From assembly GCA_947259785.1 (NCBI GenBank), contig CAMYNQ010000004.1:1-59061 (forward strand): DNA of 59,061 bases, read 5' to 3'. The position numbers were made by a program, and so were the translations under genes. How positions within the stretch are numbered: the first letter of the stretch is position 1; each line of letters begins with the position of its first letter. The stretch is from an uncultured Chromatiaceae bacterium. Lineage in GTDB: Bacteria; Pseudomonadota; Gammaproteobacteria; Tenderiales; Tenderiaceae. The notes under the pieces are model-generated. The model was given only the letters and a program-made list of their open reading frames with translations, was not told the DNA's origin and searched no databases. Positions 28,005 through 38,170 of the stretch are shown in pieces.

Positions 28005-30710
28005 GTGGAATTGGAATTGTTACGCCCTGAGATGGAGCATAGCTTGTCAGAATTGTTGGAAAAGATTGCCGCCGGCTGTACCGTTCTGACGGTCAACAGC
28101 CGCCTTGCATTGCATTTGCACAAGGACTACGAGGTTTGGCAACGGCAGCAGGGCAATAGCAGCTGGGCCACGCCAGAGGTCATTCCCTGGGGCGCTTGGT
28201 TACAGCAGCTATGGCAAGAGGCCGAGTTTCTGCAGGGCGGCAACTTGCCAATCATGCTGGCCACTGAGCAATCGCAGGCTGTTTGGGAGGCTGTGATCCA
28301 GTCATCCGGCGAGACGCTGTTGAATATTCCGGCCACCGCACGCTCGGCCATGCAGGCATGGCGGTTATTGCAGCAGTGGAACCTTGCTCCTGAAATTCTG
28401 GCCTCCGAAGACAGTCTTGATAGCGCCGCCTTTTACCGCTGGGCCAAAGAATTCTGTCGCCGTTGCCAAAAGCACAACTGGTTGGATGAGGTCTCATTGC
28501 CGGCTTGGCTTTGTGAAACCTTGCGGGCGGGAGAGCTACAGTCGCCGGCCCATGTGCTGTTGTTTGGTTTTGATGAGCTGACACCACAGCATCAGTCCGT
28601 TATTGATGTACTGCAAACGCAGGGAACAATAGTTGAGTTGGTTGAAGCGAGATCATCTGAAACAACCGTCGTCTCCTTGCAGCCCTGCGCCGATAGTCAG
28701 ACTGAAATCAGGCAGGTGGCCTTGTGGTTGCGATATTTGTTAGAACAAGGCGTTGAGGCGCCAATAGGCGTGGTTGTACCTGATCTGTCTGGTCTGCGTG
28801 GCGACATCGAACGCATCTTTGATGAGGTGATGTTGCCGGCTGCGGTGTTGAACCTGAATCAAAAACCGCAACGCCCCTACAATATATCGCTAGGCCAGCC
28901 GATGGCGCAGTTGCCTGTTATTCATGCGGCTTTAAGCCTGTTGGATGTGCTGCGTGGGCCAACAGCCCTGGCCAACTGGAGTCGTCTGTTGTTGTCGCCG
29001 TTTATTGGCGCTGCTGATCTGGAATTGAGTCAGCGGGCGCTAGTCGATGCAGCCTTACGTCGTCATGGCGAGGCGACGCTGAGTCTGAAACAGGTGTTGT
29101 ATCACGCCGATAAAAACGACTGTGAACTGTTAACAGCCTTATTACAACGGCTACAGCAGAACGTAGATAATTTTCCCAGACGGCAGTCCCCCGATGCCTG
29201 GGTCAACAGTTTTCAATTGCTGTTGCAACAGGCTGGCTGGCCCGGTGACCGTAGCCTCGACAGCTCGACCTTTCAGGCCATACAGGCCTGGAAAAAGATG
29301 TTGTCACGGTTTGCCAGCCTGAGTCAGGTGAGCGCTAATCTGACTTTTAGCCAAGCCCTGAAACAATTGCGTCAGCTGGCCAAAAACACCTTGTTTCAGG
29401 CCCAGAGTAAAAATGAACCGGTGCAGGTGCTGGGAGTGTTGGAGGCGGCTGGGGTGCAGTTCAGTCATTGCTGGCTGATGGGCCTGCACGATGGTGTCTG
29501 GCCGCCGGCAACATCGCCCAATCCATTTTTGCCCATAGACCTGCAACGGCGTTATAACATGCCACATGCCTCGGCCGAGCGTGAGTTGGCTTACGCCGAG
29601 CAGGTCAGTTTACGTCTATTTGCTGCAGCGCCTGAGGTGATTGTTAGTTACCCGCAACGAGAAGGTGACAGTGATCTGCGCCCCAGTCCTTTGATTGCCG
29701 AAAAGCCGTTGTTACAAAAGACAGCGTGGTTGGATGAAGTACAGCCGCGTTTTCGTGATCAGATATTTCACTCCAGCCAGTTGGAGGGTTATGCCGACTG
29801 GCAGGCACCTGAATTGACTAAGGGTACTTCGGTGCGTGGTGGCACCAGCATCTTCAAAGATCAGGCCGCTTGTCCTTTTCGCGCCTTTGGCCGGCATCGC
29901 CTTAGAGCTGAAGGTTTGGACGAACCGGAGTTGGGCCTGAATGCGGCCGAGCGTGGCAACTTGGTGCATGCTTTGATGGAACGGTTGTGGTCTGAGCTGC
30001 ATGACCTGCATACACTTAATCAACTTGATGACAGCAGTTTGCAGCAGCTTGTAGAGAAAGTGGTGACGGAGTTGATTGCTGCCGAGGCGTGCCGCTATCC
30101 GCAGGTCTTTACTGAACGTTTCGCAGCGCTGGAGCAGGCTCGCCTGATCAAGTTGGCTTTAGCTTGGTTGGAGCTGGAACGGCAACGGGCACCCTTTGAG
30201 GTGACTGCGGTAGAACAACAGCGGCAGGTGTCGCTGGCTGGATTGGAGATGCAGGTTAAAGCCGATCGCATCGACCGACTTGAATCGGGCGGTGAGATGA
30301 TCATCGATTACAAGACTGGTAAGGCCAGCGTTAATGATTGGTTTGGTGCACGGCCCAATGAACCGCAATTACCTTTATATGCAGTCACTAGCGATCAGGA
30401 CGTCACCGCGCTGGCCTTTGCCACCTTGCGCACCGGTGACGTGGCCTTGAAAGGTGTTAGCCGAGATAAAGGTATTGCCAAAGGCATCAAACCCGGTGAG
30501 GTGGACTGGTATGTGCAACAGCGGCTGTGGTCTGACGAGCTGAATCGCCTCGGTGAGAATTTTCGTCAGGGTCAGGCCGAGGTCGATCCCAAGGATGCCT
30601 TTAGCCAGAGCAGCAAGGCCTGTATGTATTGTGATCTGGGGCCGCTGTGTCGCATCAATGAATTGAATGGCAGCAGTCTGGATGACTTGGGAGGGGATGG
30701 CAATGAGTAA
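28005..30710 (+). CDS. AddB-like PD-(D/E)XK nuclease-family DNA repair protein
   Basis: C-terminal nuclease motif GGEMIIDYKTGKAS; Fe-S-type cysteines AACPFRAFGRHRL and KACMYCDLGPLCRINE; upstream of UvrD/AddA-like helicase with 8-nt overlap. Start TTG 28005 or ATG 28032. Confidence 0.8.
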   Translation: MELELLRPEMEHSLSELLEKIAAGCTVLTVNSRLALHLHKDYEVWQRQQGNSSWATPEVIPWGAWLQQLWQEAEFLQGGNLPIMLATEQSQAVWEAVIQSSGETLLNIPATARSAMQAWRLLQQWNLAPEILASEDSLDSAAFYRWAKEFCRRCQKHNWLDEVSLPAWLCETLRAGELQSPAHVLLFGFDELTPQHQSVIDVLQTQGTIVELVEARSSETTVVSLQPCADSQTEIRQVALWLRYLLEQGVEAPIGVVVPDLSGLRGDIERIFDEVMLPAAVLNLNQKPQRPYNISLGQPMAQLPVIHAALSLLDVLRGPTALANWSRLLLSPFIGAADLELSQRALVDAALRRHGEATLSLKQVLYHADKNDCELLTALLQRLQQNVDNFPRRQSPDAWVNSFQLLLQQAGWPGDRSLDSSTFQAIQAWKKMLSRFASLSQVSANLTFSQALKQLRQLAKNTLFQAQSKNEPVQVLGVLEAAGVQFSHCWLMGLHDGVWPPATSPNPFLPIDLQRRYNMPHASAERELAYAEQVSLRLFAAAPEVIVSYPQREGDSDLRPSPLIAEKPLLQKTAWLDEVQPRFRDQIFHSSQLEGYADWQAPELTKGTSVRGGTSIFKDQAACPFRAFGRHRLRAEGLDEPELGLNAAERGNLVHALMERLWSELHDLHTLNQLDDSSLQQLVEKVVTELIAAEACRYPQVFTERFAALEQARLIKLALAWLELERQRAPFEVTAVEQQRQVSLAGLEMQVKADRIDRLESGGEMIIDYKTGKASVNDWFGARPNEPQLPLYAVTSDQDVTALAFATLRTGDVALKGVSRDKGIAKGIKPGEVDWYVQQRLWSDELNRLGENFRQGQAEVDPKDAFSQSSKACMYCDLGPLCRINELNGSSLDDLGGDGNE

Positions 30711-33700
30711 AACAGTCGTCGATCTCGACCAACGCCAGCAGGCGCTTGACCCAGGTCAGTCGTTTATTGTTCAAGCGCCGGCCGGGTCCGGTAAGACCGG
30801 CCTGATCACACAGCGCTTTCTGGTATTGCTGGCAGGGGTGGAACTGCCAGAAGAGATTGTTGCCATCACCTTTACCCGTAAAGCTGCCGCCGAGATGCGC
30901 GAACGTCTGATCGAGGCCTTGAACCTGGCTACTAGACCGTTGCTGGATGATGCTGATGATTACCTGCGCCAGACCTGGAACCTGGCCCGAGCGGCATTAA
31001 AGCGTGACAGCGATAAGGGCTGGCAGTTGTTACAGAACCCGGCTCGTCTGCGCATTCAAACCATCGACTCACTCTGTGCCTCACTGACGCGACAGCTGCC
31101 GATTATGTCAAAGTTTGGTGCTCAGCCCGCCATCGCCGATGATGCCAATGCCCTATATATAGAGGCAGCTCGTACTACCTTGGCAGATCTTGAAAAGGGT
31201 GAGGCCTGGTCGTCAGCCATCGAAGCCTTGCTGGGTCATCTGGATAACAACCTAGCAGTGGCGGAGCGCATGCTGGTCAGCATGTTAGCGCGGCGCGAGC
31301 AGTGGTTGCGTCACCTGGTCAATATTCGTCATGAGGATGAATGGCGTGGCGCGCTGGAGGCGGCGTTGCAAAATACTATCGAAGACGCATTACAAAATGT
31401 GTATCAGACATTTCCGCCGATGCAGATTTCTGAGTTGATTGATGTGCTCGACTTTGCCGCTAATAACGTTGCCGATGATCATGCCCTGGCGGCTTGCCGT
31501 GGCCTGACTGAGTTGCCCGATTGCAGCGCCGATGCCTTGCCGCAGTGGCTGGGCATAGTTGAACTATTGTTAAAGAACGATGGCGACTGGCGCAGCAATC
31601 CACGTGGCATCACTGCCAAACAGGGTTTTCCTGCGCCATCCAGCGCCAAGACTGACAAGGCCTTAAAAGAAAAGCTGACAGCCAAAAAAGAAGCGGTCGT
31701 TGAATTGGTTGGACTATTGAGTGAGCAGCCTGGCTTGCAGCAAAGCTTGTTGGATATCCGCAGCCTGCCAGCGCCGTTATACAGTGAAAGCCAATGGCAG
31801 GTTGTCGCTGCCCTGCGCGAATTGCTTATCACTGCCGCTATGCATCTGAAAGTTGTGTTTGGTGCTAGTGGGCAAGTGGATTTCAGTGAGATGTCACAAT
31901 CAGCTCTAGCTGCCCTGGGTGATGAAGATGCCCCAAGCGACCTGGCTCTGGTGTTGGATTATCGCATTCAACACCTGCTAGTGGATGAGTTTCAAGACAC
32001 CTCGTTTGGCCAGTTTGAATTGCTGAAACGCCTCACCGCAGGTTGGCAACCAGACGATGGTCGCACCCTGTTTCTGGTGGGTGATCCAATGCAGTCCATC
32101 TACCGTTTTCGCGAGGCCGAGGTCGGTCTGTATCTGCGTGCCCGCCGCGAAGGCATTGCTGATGTGCCACTGACACCGTTGACGCTGAGTGTGAACTTCC
32201 GCTCCCAGGCCGGTATTGTCGACTGGGTTAATCAAAGTTTTGCCGAGGTCTTTCCTGGCACAGAGGATGTCACTGTGGGTGCCGTCTCATATTCTGAATC
32301 GGTGGCCTTTCATGGTTTTAATGGCGAGGCGGTGCAGGTGCATCCCGCCCTTGAACAAAACACGGCGGTGGAGGCTGCTCAAGTTATAGAACTGATATGT
32401 CAGGCGCAACAGGAAAACCCGCAAGGCACGATTGCCGTGTTGGTGCGCGCCCGTAGTCATCTGGTCGACATTATCGCCGCTTTGAAGGATGCCGCACTGC
32501 CGTATCGTGCCATCGAAATCGAACAGCTCGGTCATCGACCCGTGGTGCAGGATCTGTATGTACTAACCCGTGCCTTATTGCATCCTGGTGACAGGCTGGC
32601 CTGGCTGGCGGTACTGCGCGCACCGTGGTGTGGGCTGGAGCTGGCCGATCTAAATAAACTCGCCGAGCAGGATTCAAAGGCAGTGATCTGGCAGCAGTTG
32701 CAGGATGTCGAACTGATTGGCCAATTGTCAGACCAAGGTCAGCAGCGTTTGGCGCGGTTGATATTAGTTTTCACGCAAGCCATGGCAGCACGTTTTCAGT
32801 ATGGCCTGCGGCATTGGTTGGAATCAACCTGGTTGCAACTGGGTGGTCCGGCCTGTGTTGAGAATGCCACTGACCTGGAAGATGCCGAGGTATTCCTCAG
32901 TCTGCTGCAACAACTCGATAGTGCCGGTGGTCTGGACGAGATGAAACTGTTGGATGAACGCCTGGCCAAGTTGTTTGCTCTGCCTGATATCGCTGCCGAT
33001 GACCGACTGCAACTGATGACCATACACAAGTCCAAGGGGCTGGAGTTTGATACGGTCATCCTGCCCAATCTAGGCCGCCAGGCCGCCGCCGATGATAGTC
33101 CGTTGTTGATGTGGCTGGAACGTTGGTCGGCCGGTGAGCATGGTGAACTGTTGTTGGCACCGCTGCGCGCTACTGGTGATAAACATGATGCCATTTATAG
33201 TTATTTGAAGAGCATTGACAAGCGCAAGGCCGAATTTGAAACCGGCCGGGTATTGTATGTGGCGGCGACACGGGCACGGCAACAGCTGCACCTGTTGGGC
33301 CATACCACGACAAAAGATGATGAGCTGAAGCCGCCGCGTTCCAGTTCGTTATTGTCACTGTTGTGGTCGAGACTGGAACCTGACTTTGCCGAGCTACTAC
33401 AGAGCCACTCAGATATTGATGTTGAAATCAGTGATGCTGGAAATGCTCTGGAGTCTGAAAACAGACTCAAGCGCCTCAACTTGCAATGGCAGTCACCCAC
33501 ACCGCTTGCCTCGATAGAGTTAAACGCCGATAGCAAAACGCAGTTTGAAGACGAGACCAATCTGGAGTTTATCTGGGCCAGCGAAACTGCGCGCCATGTC
33601 GGCACGGTGGTGCATGCCTTGTTACAACGCATTGCCCAACAGGGTTTGCAGCACTGGGATGAACAACGGATTAGCAGTTTGCGGCCTTATTATCGAGCCA

Positions 33701-34113
33701 GTCTGTTGCGCCATGGAGTGATGCAAGAAGAGCTTGATGGCGCGGTTGAGCGTGTTGAAAAAAGTCTGTTGCTGACCCTGCAAGACCAACAGGGTCGCTG
33801 GATTATGGACGGGCAACATCAGGATAGTCAGTGTGAATATGCCATGACGGGTGTTTTGCGTGACCGAGCCATGCGGGTGGTGATCGACAGAACCTTTGTC
33901 GATGCCGATGGCAGCCGCTGGATTATCGACTACAAAACAGGCAGCCATGAAGGTGGTGGTGTCGAGGCCTATCTTGATGAGGAACAGGATCGCTATCGAA
34001 ATCAATTACAGCGCTATGCGGCCTTGATGCGTTTGCAGGATGATCGGCCAATTCAGCTGGGTCTGTACTTTCCTATGATGCAGGCCTGGCGAACGTGGAA
34101 GTATGAATTATAG
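30703..34113 (+). CDS. UvrD/AddA-like helicase-nuclease
   Basis: Walker A QAPAGSGKTGLITQRFL; VDEFQDTSFGQFELLKRL; GDPMQSIYRFREAEV; TIHKSKGLEFDTVILPNLG; C-terminal nuclease RWIIDYKTGSHEGG. Confidence 0.93.
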   Translation: MSKTVVDLDQRQQALDPGQSFIVQAPAGSGKTGLITQRFLVLLAGVELPEEIVAITFTRKAAAEMRERLIEALNLATRPLLDDADDYLRQTWNLARAALKRDSDKGWQLLQNPARLRIQTIDSLCASLTRQLPIMSKFGAQPAIADDANALYIEAARTTLADLEKGEAWSSAIEALLGHLDNNLAVAERMLVSMLARREQWLRHLVNIRHEDEWRGALEAALQNTIEDALQNVYQTFPPMQISELIDVLDFAANNVADDHALAACRGLTELPDCSADALPQWLGIVELLLKNDGDWRSNPRGITAKQGFPAPSSAKTDKALKEKLTAKKEAVVELVGLLSEQPGLQQSLLDIRSLPAPLYSESQWQVVAALRELLITAAMHLKVVFGASGQVDFSEMSQSALAALGDEDAPSDLALVLDYRIQHLLVDEFQDTSFGQFELLKRLTAGWQPDDGRTLFLVGDPMQSIYRFREAEVGLYLRARREGIADVPLTPLTLSVNFRSQAGIVDWVNQSFAEVFPGTEDVTVGAVSYSESVAFHGFNGEAVQVHPALEQNTAVEAAQVIELICQAQQENPQGTIAVLVRARSHLVDIIAALKDAALPYRAIEIEQLGHRPVVQDLYVLTRALLHPGDRLAWLAVLRAPWCGLELADLNKLAEQDSKAVIWQQLQDVELIGQLSDQGQQRLARLILVFTQAMAARFQYGLRHWLESTWLQLGGPACVENATDLEDAEVFLSLLQQLDSAGGLDEMKLLDERLAKLFALPDIAADDRLQLMTIHKSKGLEFDTVILPNLGRQAAADDSPLLMWLERWSAGEHGELLLAPLRATGDKHDAIYSYLKSIDKRKAEFETGRVLYVAATRARQQLHLLGHTTTKDDELKPPRSSSLLSLLWSRLEPDFAELLQSHSDIDVEISDAGNALESENRLKRLNLQWQSPTPLASIELNADSKTQFEDETNLEFIWASETARHVGTVVHALLQRIAQQGLQHWDEQRISSLRPYYRASLLRHGVMQEELDGAVERVEKSLLLTLQDQQGRWIMDGQHQDSQCEYAMTGVLRDRAMRVVIDRTFVDADGSRWIIDYKTGSHEGGGVEAYLDEEQDRYRNQLQRYAALMRLQDDRPIQLGLYFPMMQAWRTWKYEL

Positions 34114-34125
34114 AGGAAATATTTT

Positions 34126-34500
34126 ATGGAGCTGGTAAAAACGATTCACGTCGGCTGCGCACTGTTGTCTATCATTGGCTTCACTGTTCGTGGCATCTTG
34201 ATGATGCGTGATTCAGTCATTTTGCAAATGCGTTTTACCAAAATTGCACCGCATATCATTGACACATTGCTGCTAGGTAGTGCGATTTGGCTAGCCGTGC
34301 AATATGGCCTCGGCCCTGGTGATAACCCATGGCTGATGGCCAAAATTATTGCCTTGCTGGTGTACATCGGTTTGGGAACTGTGGCCTTGAAAAGAGGTAA
34401 GACCAAACAGGTACGCGTTTTCGCCTGGTTGGCTGCCTTGCTGGTGTTTGCCTATATTGTGGCAGTAGCGGTGACCAAGATGCCACTGCTGGGCGTTTGA
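34126..34500 (+). CDS. SirB2-family membrane protein
   Basis: KTIHVGCALLSIIGFTVRGILMM; PHIIDTLLLGSAIWLA; four TM segments. Confidence 0.85.
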   Translation: MELVKTIHVGCALLSIIGFTVRGILMMRDSVILQMRFTKIAPHIIDTLLLGSAIWLAVQYGLGPGDNPWLMAKIIALLVYIGLGTVALKRGKTKQVRVFAWLAALLVFAYIVAVAVTKMPLLGV

Positions 34501-34730
34501 ATCTGGGTTGGCTGCTATTGCTGGGCGGGTAAATGTTGGTGCCATGTTTGTCGAAAGAATTACCTCATCGCTGTAGGCGTGTAGGGCTAATTTCCTCTTA
34601 ATTAATAAATCTATTGACTGCTGGACTTACGCCGATATCACTTAAACATAGATTATGTTTTATAAATGATAAAAGTGGGGTTTTTGTGGTGCCGTACAGA
34701 TCTTGCAATGCTTTCTCCTGGAAAGCGGCT

Positions 34731-35804
34731 ATGAAACTCAACGTGTTAAAAGCTCGTGGTGCTCCAGATTCAAGAGTTAATGATTTTTTGTATTTATACG
34801 ATGAGCAACCTGGCTCGCGATCATTGATAGCGACCAATGTGGCTGTTTTGAAACTGGCAACATGCATGTTGCTTGGCGCTGCGCTGTTGTTTCATAACGT
34901 CGCCTTTGCCGATAAATGCCTGTATGTGTCTTCCTATCATAACGGTTATGAATGGAATGATGGTATAGAACGGGGTATTGAAACTGCGCTTAGTGGTAAA
35001 TGTGAGCTGGATAAATATTACATGGATACCAAGCGCAATAAGGGTGAGGCGTTTTATAAAAAATCCGCGCTGGCAACAAAAGAATATATTGAAGCAAACA
35101 AGCCGGATATCGTTATTGCCTGTGATGACAATGCCTCAAAGTATTTAATTAAGCCGTATTTCAAAGACGGATCACTGCCATTTGTGTTTTGTGGCATCAA
35201 CTGGACGTCAGAACCCTATGGCTACCCGTATAAAAATGTTACCGGGATAATTGAGGTGGCGCCAATTCGTCCGCTGCTCAAGGAAATTAATGGGGTCGTA
35301 GAGCCGGTAAAGAAGGGTGTTTATCTGTCGGCAGATGTGCTGACCGAACATAAGGATTATCAGCGTTACCGCGATATCTATATAAAGGAAGGTGTTGAAC
35401 TGCGCGGAGTTTTTGTCAAGACCATGGCCGACTGGAAAAAAGAGTTCATTGCTGCTCAGAGTGATGGCGTGGACTTTATTGTTCTCAATAATAATAGCGG
35501 TATAAATGACTGGAACGATGAAGAAGGCAAGCAGACCGTATTAGAGCATTCCCAAGTCTTTTCGGTTACTAATTATGACTGGATGATGCCTTATTCCATG
35601 TTCGCAATGACCAAGTTACCCGAGGAACAAGGTGAGTGGGCAGCACAAGTTGCGCTAACGATTTTAGACGGCAAGCAACCCAGCAATATTCCGATTGTGG
35701 TGAATAGGCGCTGGAATATTTTTGTCAATCCGGCCTTGCTTGAAAAGTCAGGCATCAAACTTCCGTCTCATATTATGCACAAGGCAATTAAGACAGGGCC
35801 ATAG
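34731..35804 (+). CDS. ABC-type periplasmic substrate-binding-like protein
   Basis: KCLYVSSYHNGYEWNDGIERGIETAL; DIVIACDDNASKYLIKPYFKDGSLPFVFCGIN; hydrophobic secretion segment near LLGAALLFHNVAFA. Start uncertain (34614 TTG to 34866 ATG). Confidence 0.75.
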   Translation: MKLNVLKARGAPDSRVNDFLYLYDEQPGSRSLIATNVAVLKLATCMLLGAALLFHNVAFADKCLYVSSYHNGYEWNDGIERGIETALSGKCELDKYYMDTKRNKGEAFYKKSALATKEYIEANKPDIVIACDDNASKYLIKPYFKDGSLPFVFCGINWTSEPYGYPYKNVTGIIEVAPIRPLLKEINGVVEPVKKGVYLSADVLTEHKDYQRYRDIYIKEGVELRGVFVKTMADWKKEFIAAQSDGVDFIVLNNNSGINDWNDEEGKQTVLEHSQVFSVTNYDWMMPYSMFAMTKLPEEQGEWAAQVALTILDGKQPSNIPIVVNRRWNIFVNPALLEKSGIKLPSHIMHKAIKTGP

Positions 35805-35806
35805 CT

Positions 35807-37792
35807 GTGAATGGTCTGTTGTCGCGGATTAATATTCCACTGCTGCCCATATCAATACTTTTTGGCATAGGCATTATAATTTCTTTGCTGACTATTGCAG
35901 TCAGTAATATGTTTGATCAGCAGAAGAATGTCTATAACAGCCAGATTGCGTTGATAAACGATGTCATATTGCAAAAGCTTAATTCCACTGAAGAGGCCAC
36001 GCATGGTATCCGCGCGCTGTTTAATGCGTCTACCAATGTAGATGCAGATGAATTTAGAATAGTGGCGGGGGATGTTTTGTCGCGGCATGTCTTCATCAGT
36101 GACATAATTTATATGCCGTTGGTGTTGGAAAAAGATAGGCATGATTTTGAAGAGGGATCACGTGATCAGGGTTTTGTGACCTTCGCAATAAATCAGCGGC
36201 AGGGTGATAGTCTGTCACCGGCGCCGCAAAATACGCGTTATTTTCCGATTATATATTCCGAGCCGTTTACACCGTCTAGTGCGCGTAATATTGGTCTTGA
36301 CCTATTGTCGGACCCGGCACTAAAGCCATTTATGTTGCGGGCCATCGATACTGCCGGTACCAGTGTCAGTCTGCCTCAGCAAAACGGCCAAACCAAACAA
36401 TATATGGTGTTCCAAGCCCTGTATGCCGGTAAAGCGGTGCCTTCTGTGTTAAACGAACGCCAACAGACGGTCAACGGTATAGTTGCTTTAGTCGTGAATG
36501 CTGAAAAATTGCTGGATGATGTGCCGCGCCAGGAACATCTTGATTATTCTTTGCAAATACGTTCAGTGCTTGATGATGAGGGTATGGTTGAAGTTGCCAG
36601 AAGTGAAAAGGAACGGCATCTAGAAAAATATGGCGCTGTATTAAAGTCATTCAATAGTAAGCATGATGTTCAGGTCGGTAGTCAGCATTACAATATTATT
36701 TTCAGTAAATCCTTGCATTGGCAGGACGTCATTGATGCGCCAATCATAATTTCATTTGTTACTGGTCTGGCGCTGACTGCGTTGTTGATGGGGCTAAGTG
36801 TAATGGCCACCCGGCGCACCAAAGACTTGCAGAACCGCAATGATGAGGTCAGGCAGCTTGTTGAGATTAGAACAAGGGAGCTTGCCTCAGCCAATCAGCG
36901 CCTTGAGCATACCGCTGAAGAGCTCAGTTGGGAAAAGGAAGAGCAGCAGAAGCTGATTGATAAACTCCAGGAAACCCAGACCCAACTTTTACAATCGGAA
37001 AAGATGGCCTCCATTGGCCAGTTGGCCGCTGGCGTGGCGCATGAAATCAATAACCCTGTCGGTTATGTAAATTCCAACCTTGGCAGCCTGAGGCAATATA
37101 TCAAGGAGTTATTTCAGTTGTTGGATGCTTATGAAAATGTCTGTACAAAAATGGAACACTGTCCTGATGTCGCGGATAGAGCCAAGCCATTGCTCGCCCT
37201 GAAACAGGAGCTGGATTTGGCTTATATGAAGGAAGACCTGGTTGATCTAGTGGGTGAGTCTCAGGAGGGCTTGGATCGGGTCAAGAAGATCGTGCAGGAT
37301 CTTAAGGAGTTTTCACATGTGGATGAGTCCGAATGGCAGCAGGTGGATATACATCAAGGTATAGACAGCACCCTGAATATTGTTAATAACGAACTTAAAT
37401 ACAAGGCTGATATCGTTAAGGAATATGCTGACCTGCCGCTGGTGGAATGCATGCCTTCGCAAATCAATCAGGTGCTTATGAATCTGTTTGTCAATGCCGG
37501 TCATGCCATGGAAGAGCGGGGCACCGTAACAATTCGTACCGGTAGCCAGGAAGAGTGGGTATGGATAGAGATTTCCGATACCGGCAAAGGTATTGAGCCG
37601 GCTGTAATGAAACGAATATTTGAGCCTTTTTATACGACTAAAGCGATAGGCGAAGGCACCGGTCTGGGGTTATCTGTGTCTTTTGGAATTATCGAAAAAC
37701 ATGGTGGCCGCATTGAAGTTGAAAGTGAAGTGGACAAAGGAACCCAATTTCGCATCTGGCTACCTGTGCAAAGAAGAAAAGAGGTGGCTTGA
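35807..37792 (+). CDS. CHASE-domain sensor histidine kinase
   Basis: N-terminal TM, CHASE-like extracellular region, second TM, H-box MASIGQLAAGVAHEINNPVGYVNSNL, N-box LMNLFVNAGHAM, G-boxes DTGKGIEP and GEGTGLGLSVSFGIIEKHGG. Confidence 0.9.
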   Translation: MNGLLSRINIPLLPISILFGIGIIISLLTIAVSNMFDQQKNVYNSQIALINDVILQKLNSTEEATHGIRALFNASTNVDADEFRIVAGDVLSRHVFISDIIYMPLVLEKDRHDFEEGSRDQGFVTFAINQRQGDSLSPAPQNTRYFPIIYSEPFTPSSARNIGLDLLSDPALKPFMLRAIDTAGTSVSLPQQNGQTKQYMVFQALYAGKAVPSVLNERQQTVNGIVALVVNAEKLLDDVPRQEHLDYSLQIRSVLDDEGMVEVARSEKERHLEKYGAVLKSFNSKHDVQVGSQHYNIIFSKSLHWQDVIDAPIIISFVTGLALTALLMGLSVMATRRTKDLQNRNDEVRQLVEIRTRELASANQRLEHTAEELSWEKEEQQKLIDKLQETQTQLLQSEKMASIGQLAAGVAHEINNPVGYVNSNLGSLRQYIKELFQLLDAYENVCTKMEHCPDVADRAKPLLALKQELDLAYMKEDLVDLVGESQEGLDRVKKIVQDLKEFSHVDESEWQQVDIHQGIDSTLNIVNNELKYKADIVKEYADLPLVECMPSQINQVLMNLFVNAGHAMEERGTVTIRTGSQEEWVWIEISDTGKGIEPAVMKRIFEPFYTTKAIGEGTGLGLSVSFGIIEKHGGRIEVESEVDKGTQFRIWLPVQRRKEVA

Positions 37793-37827
37793 TTCAAGCA
37801 TTCAAACGGCTATGATTGTCGGCTTGT

Positions 37828-38085
37828 TTAGACAAGCGGGAGTAACACTACTACTGTCGTACCTTGCCCGATTTCACTCTGAATTTGTAATTGCCCGTCG
37901 TGGGCTTCGACAATCACCTTGCATAAGTAGAGCCCTAAACCATAGCCGCCGGTCTCACGAAGTCGTGCAGCGATATTTGGGGTCAGAGTAAAAACCATCT
38001 CTTCCAATAAGACTGAGGTAGTATTGACACACATCCATTTAGACCAAGGGCGATCTAATGACAAGGCTACCCAGAATCTGCCCAC
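37828..38085 (-). pseudogene. C-terminal remnant of a histidine kinase (HATPase G-box region)
   Basis: ARLRETGGYGLGLYLCKVIVEAHDGQLQIQSEIGQGTTVVVLLPL without H-box or N-box. Confidence 0.7.
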
Positions 38086-38170
38086 CAGACGTTCCGCAAC
38101 ACATTAAATACAACACCGAGGAAACGACCAGCAGAATGCGTAACCATATACTGACGTCGATTTCGGTCAT
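38039..38170 (-). pseudogene. possible 5' stub of the gene originally downstream of nhaR (43 aa: MTEIDVSIWLRILLVVSSVLYLM..)
   Basis: ATGA overlap with the nhaR stop codon; one TM-like segment; runs into the histidine-kinase remnant. Confidence 0.4.

Noticed and set aside
28127-28587. Overlapping minus-strand ORFs in the AddB-like gene
   Set aside because: Antisense to a long well-supported CDS; no recognisable features.
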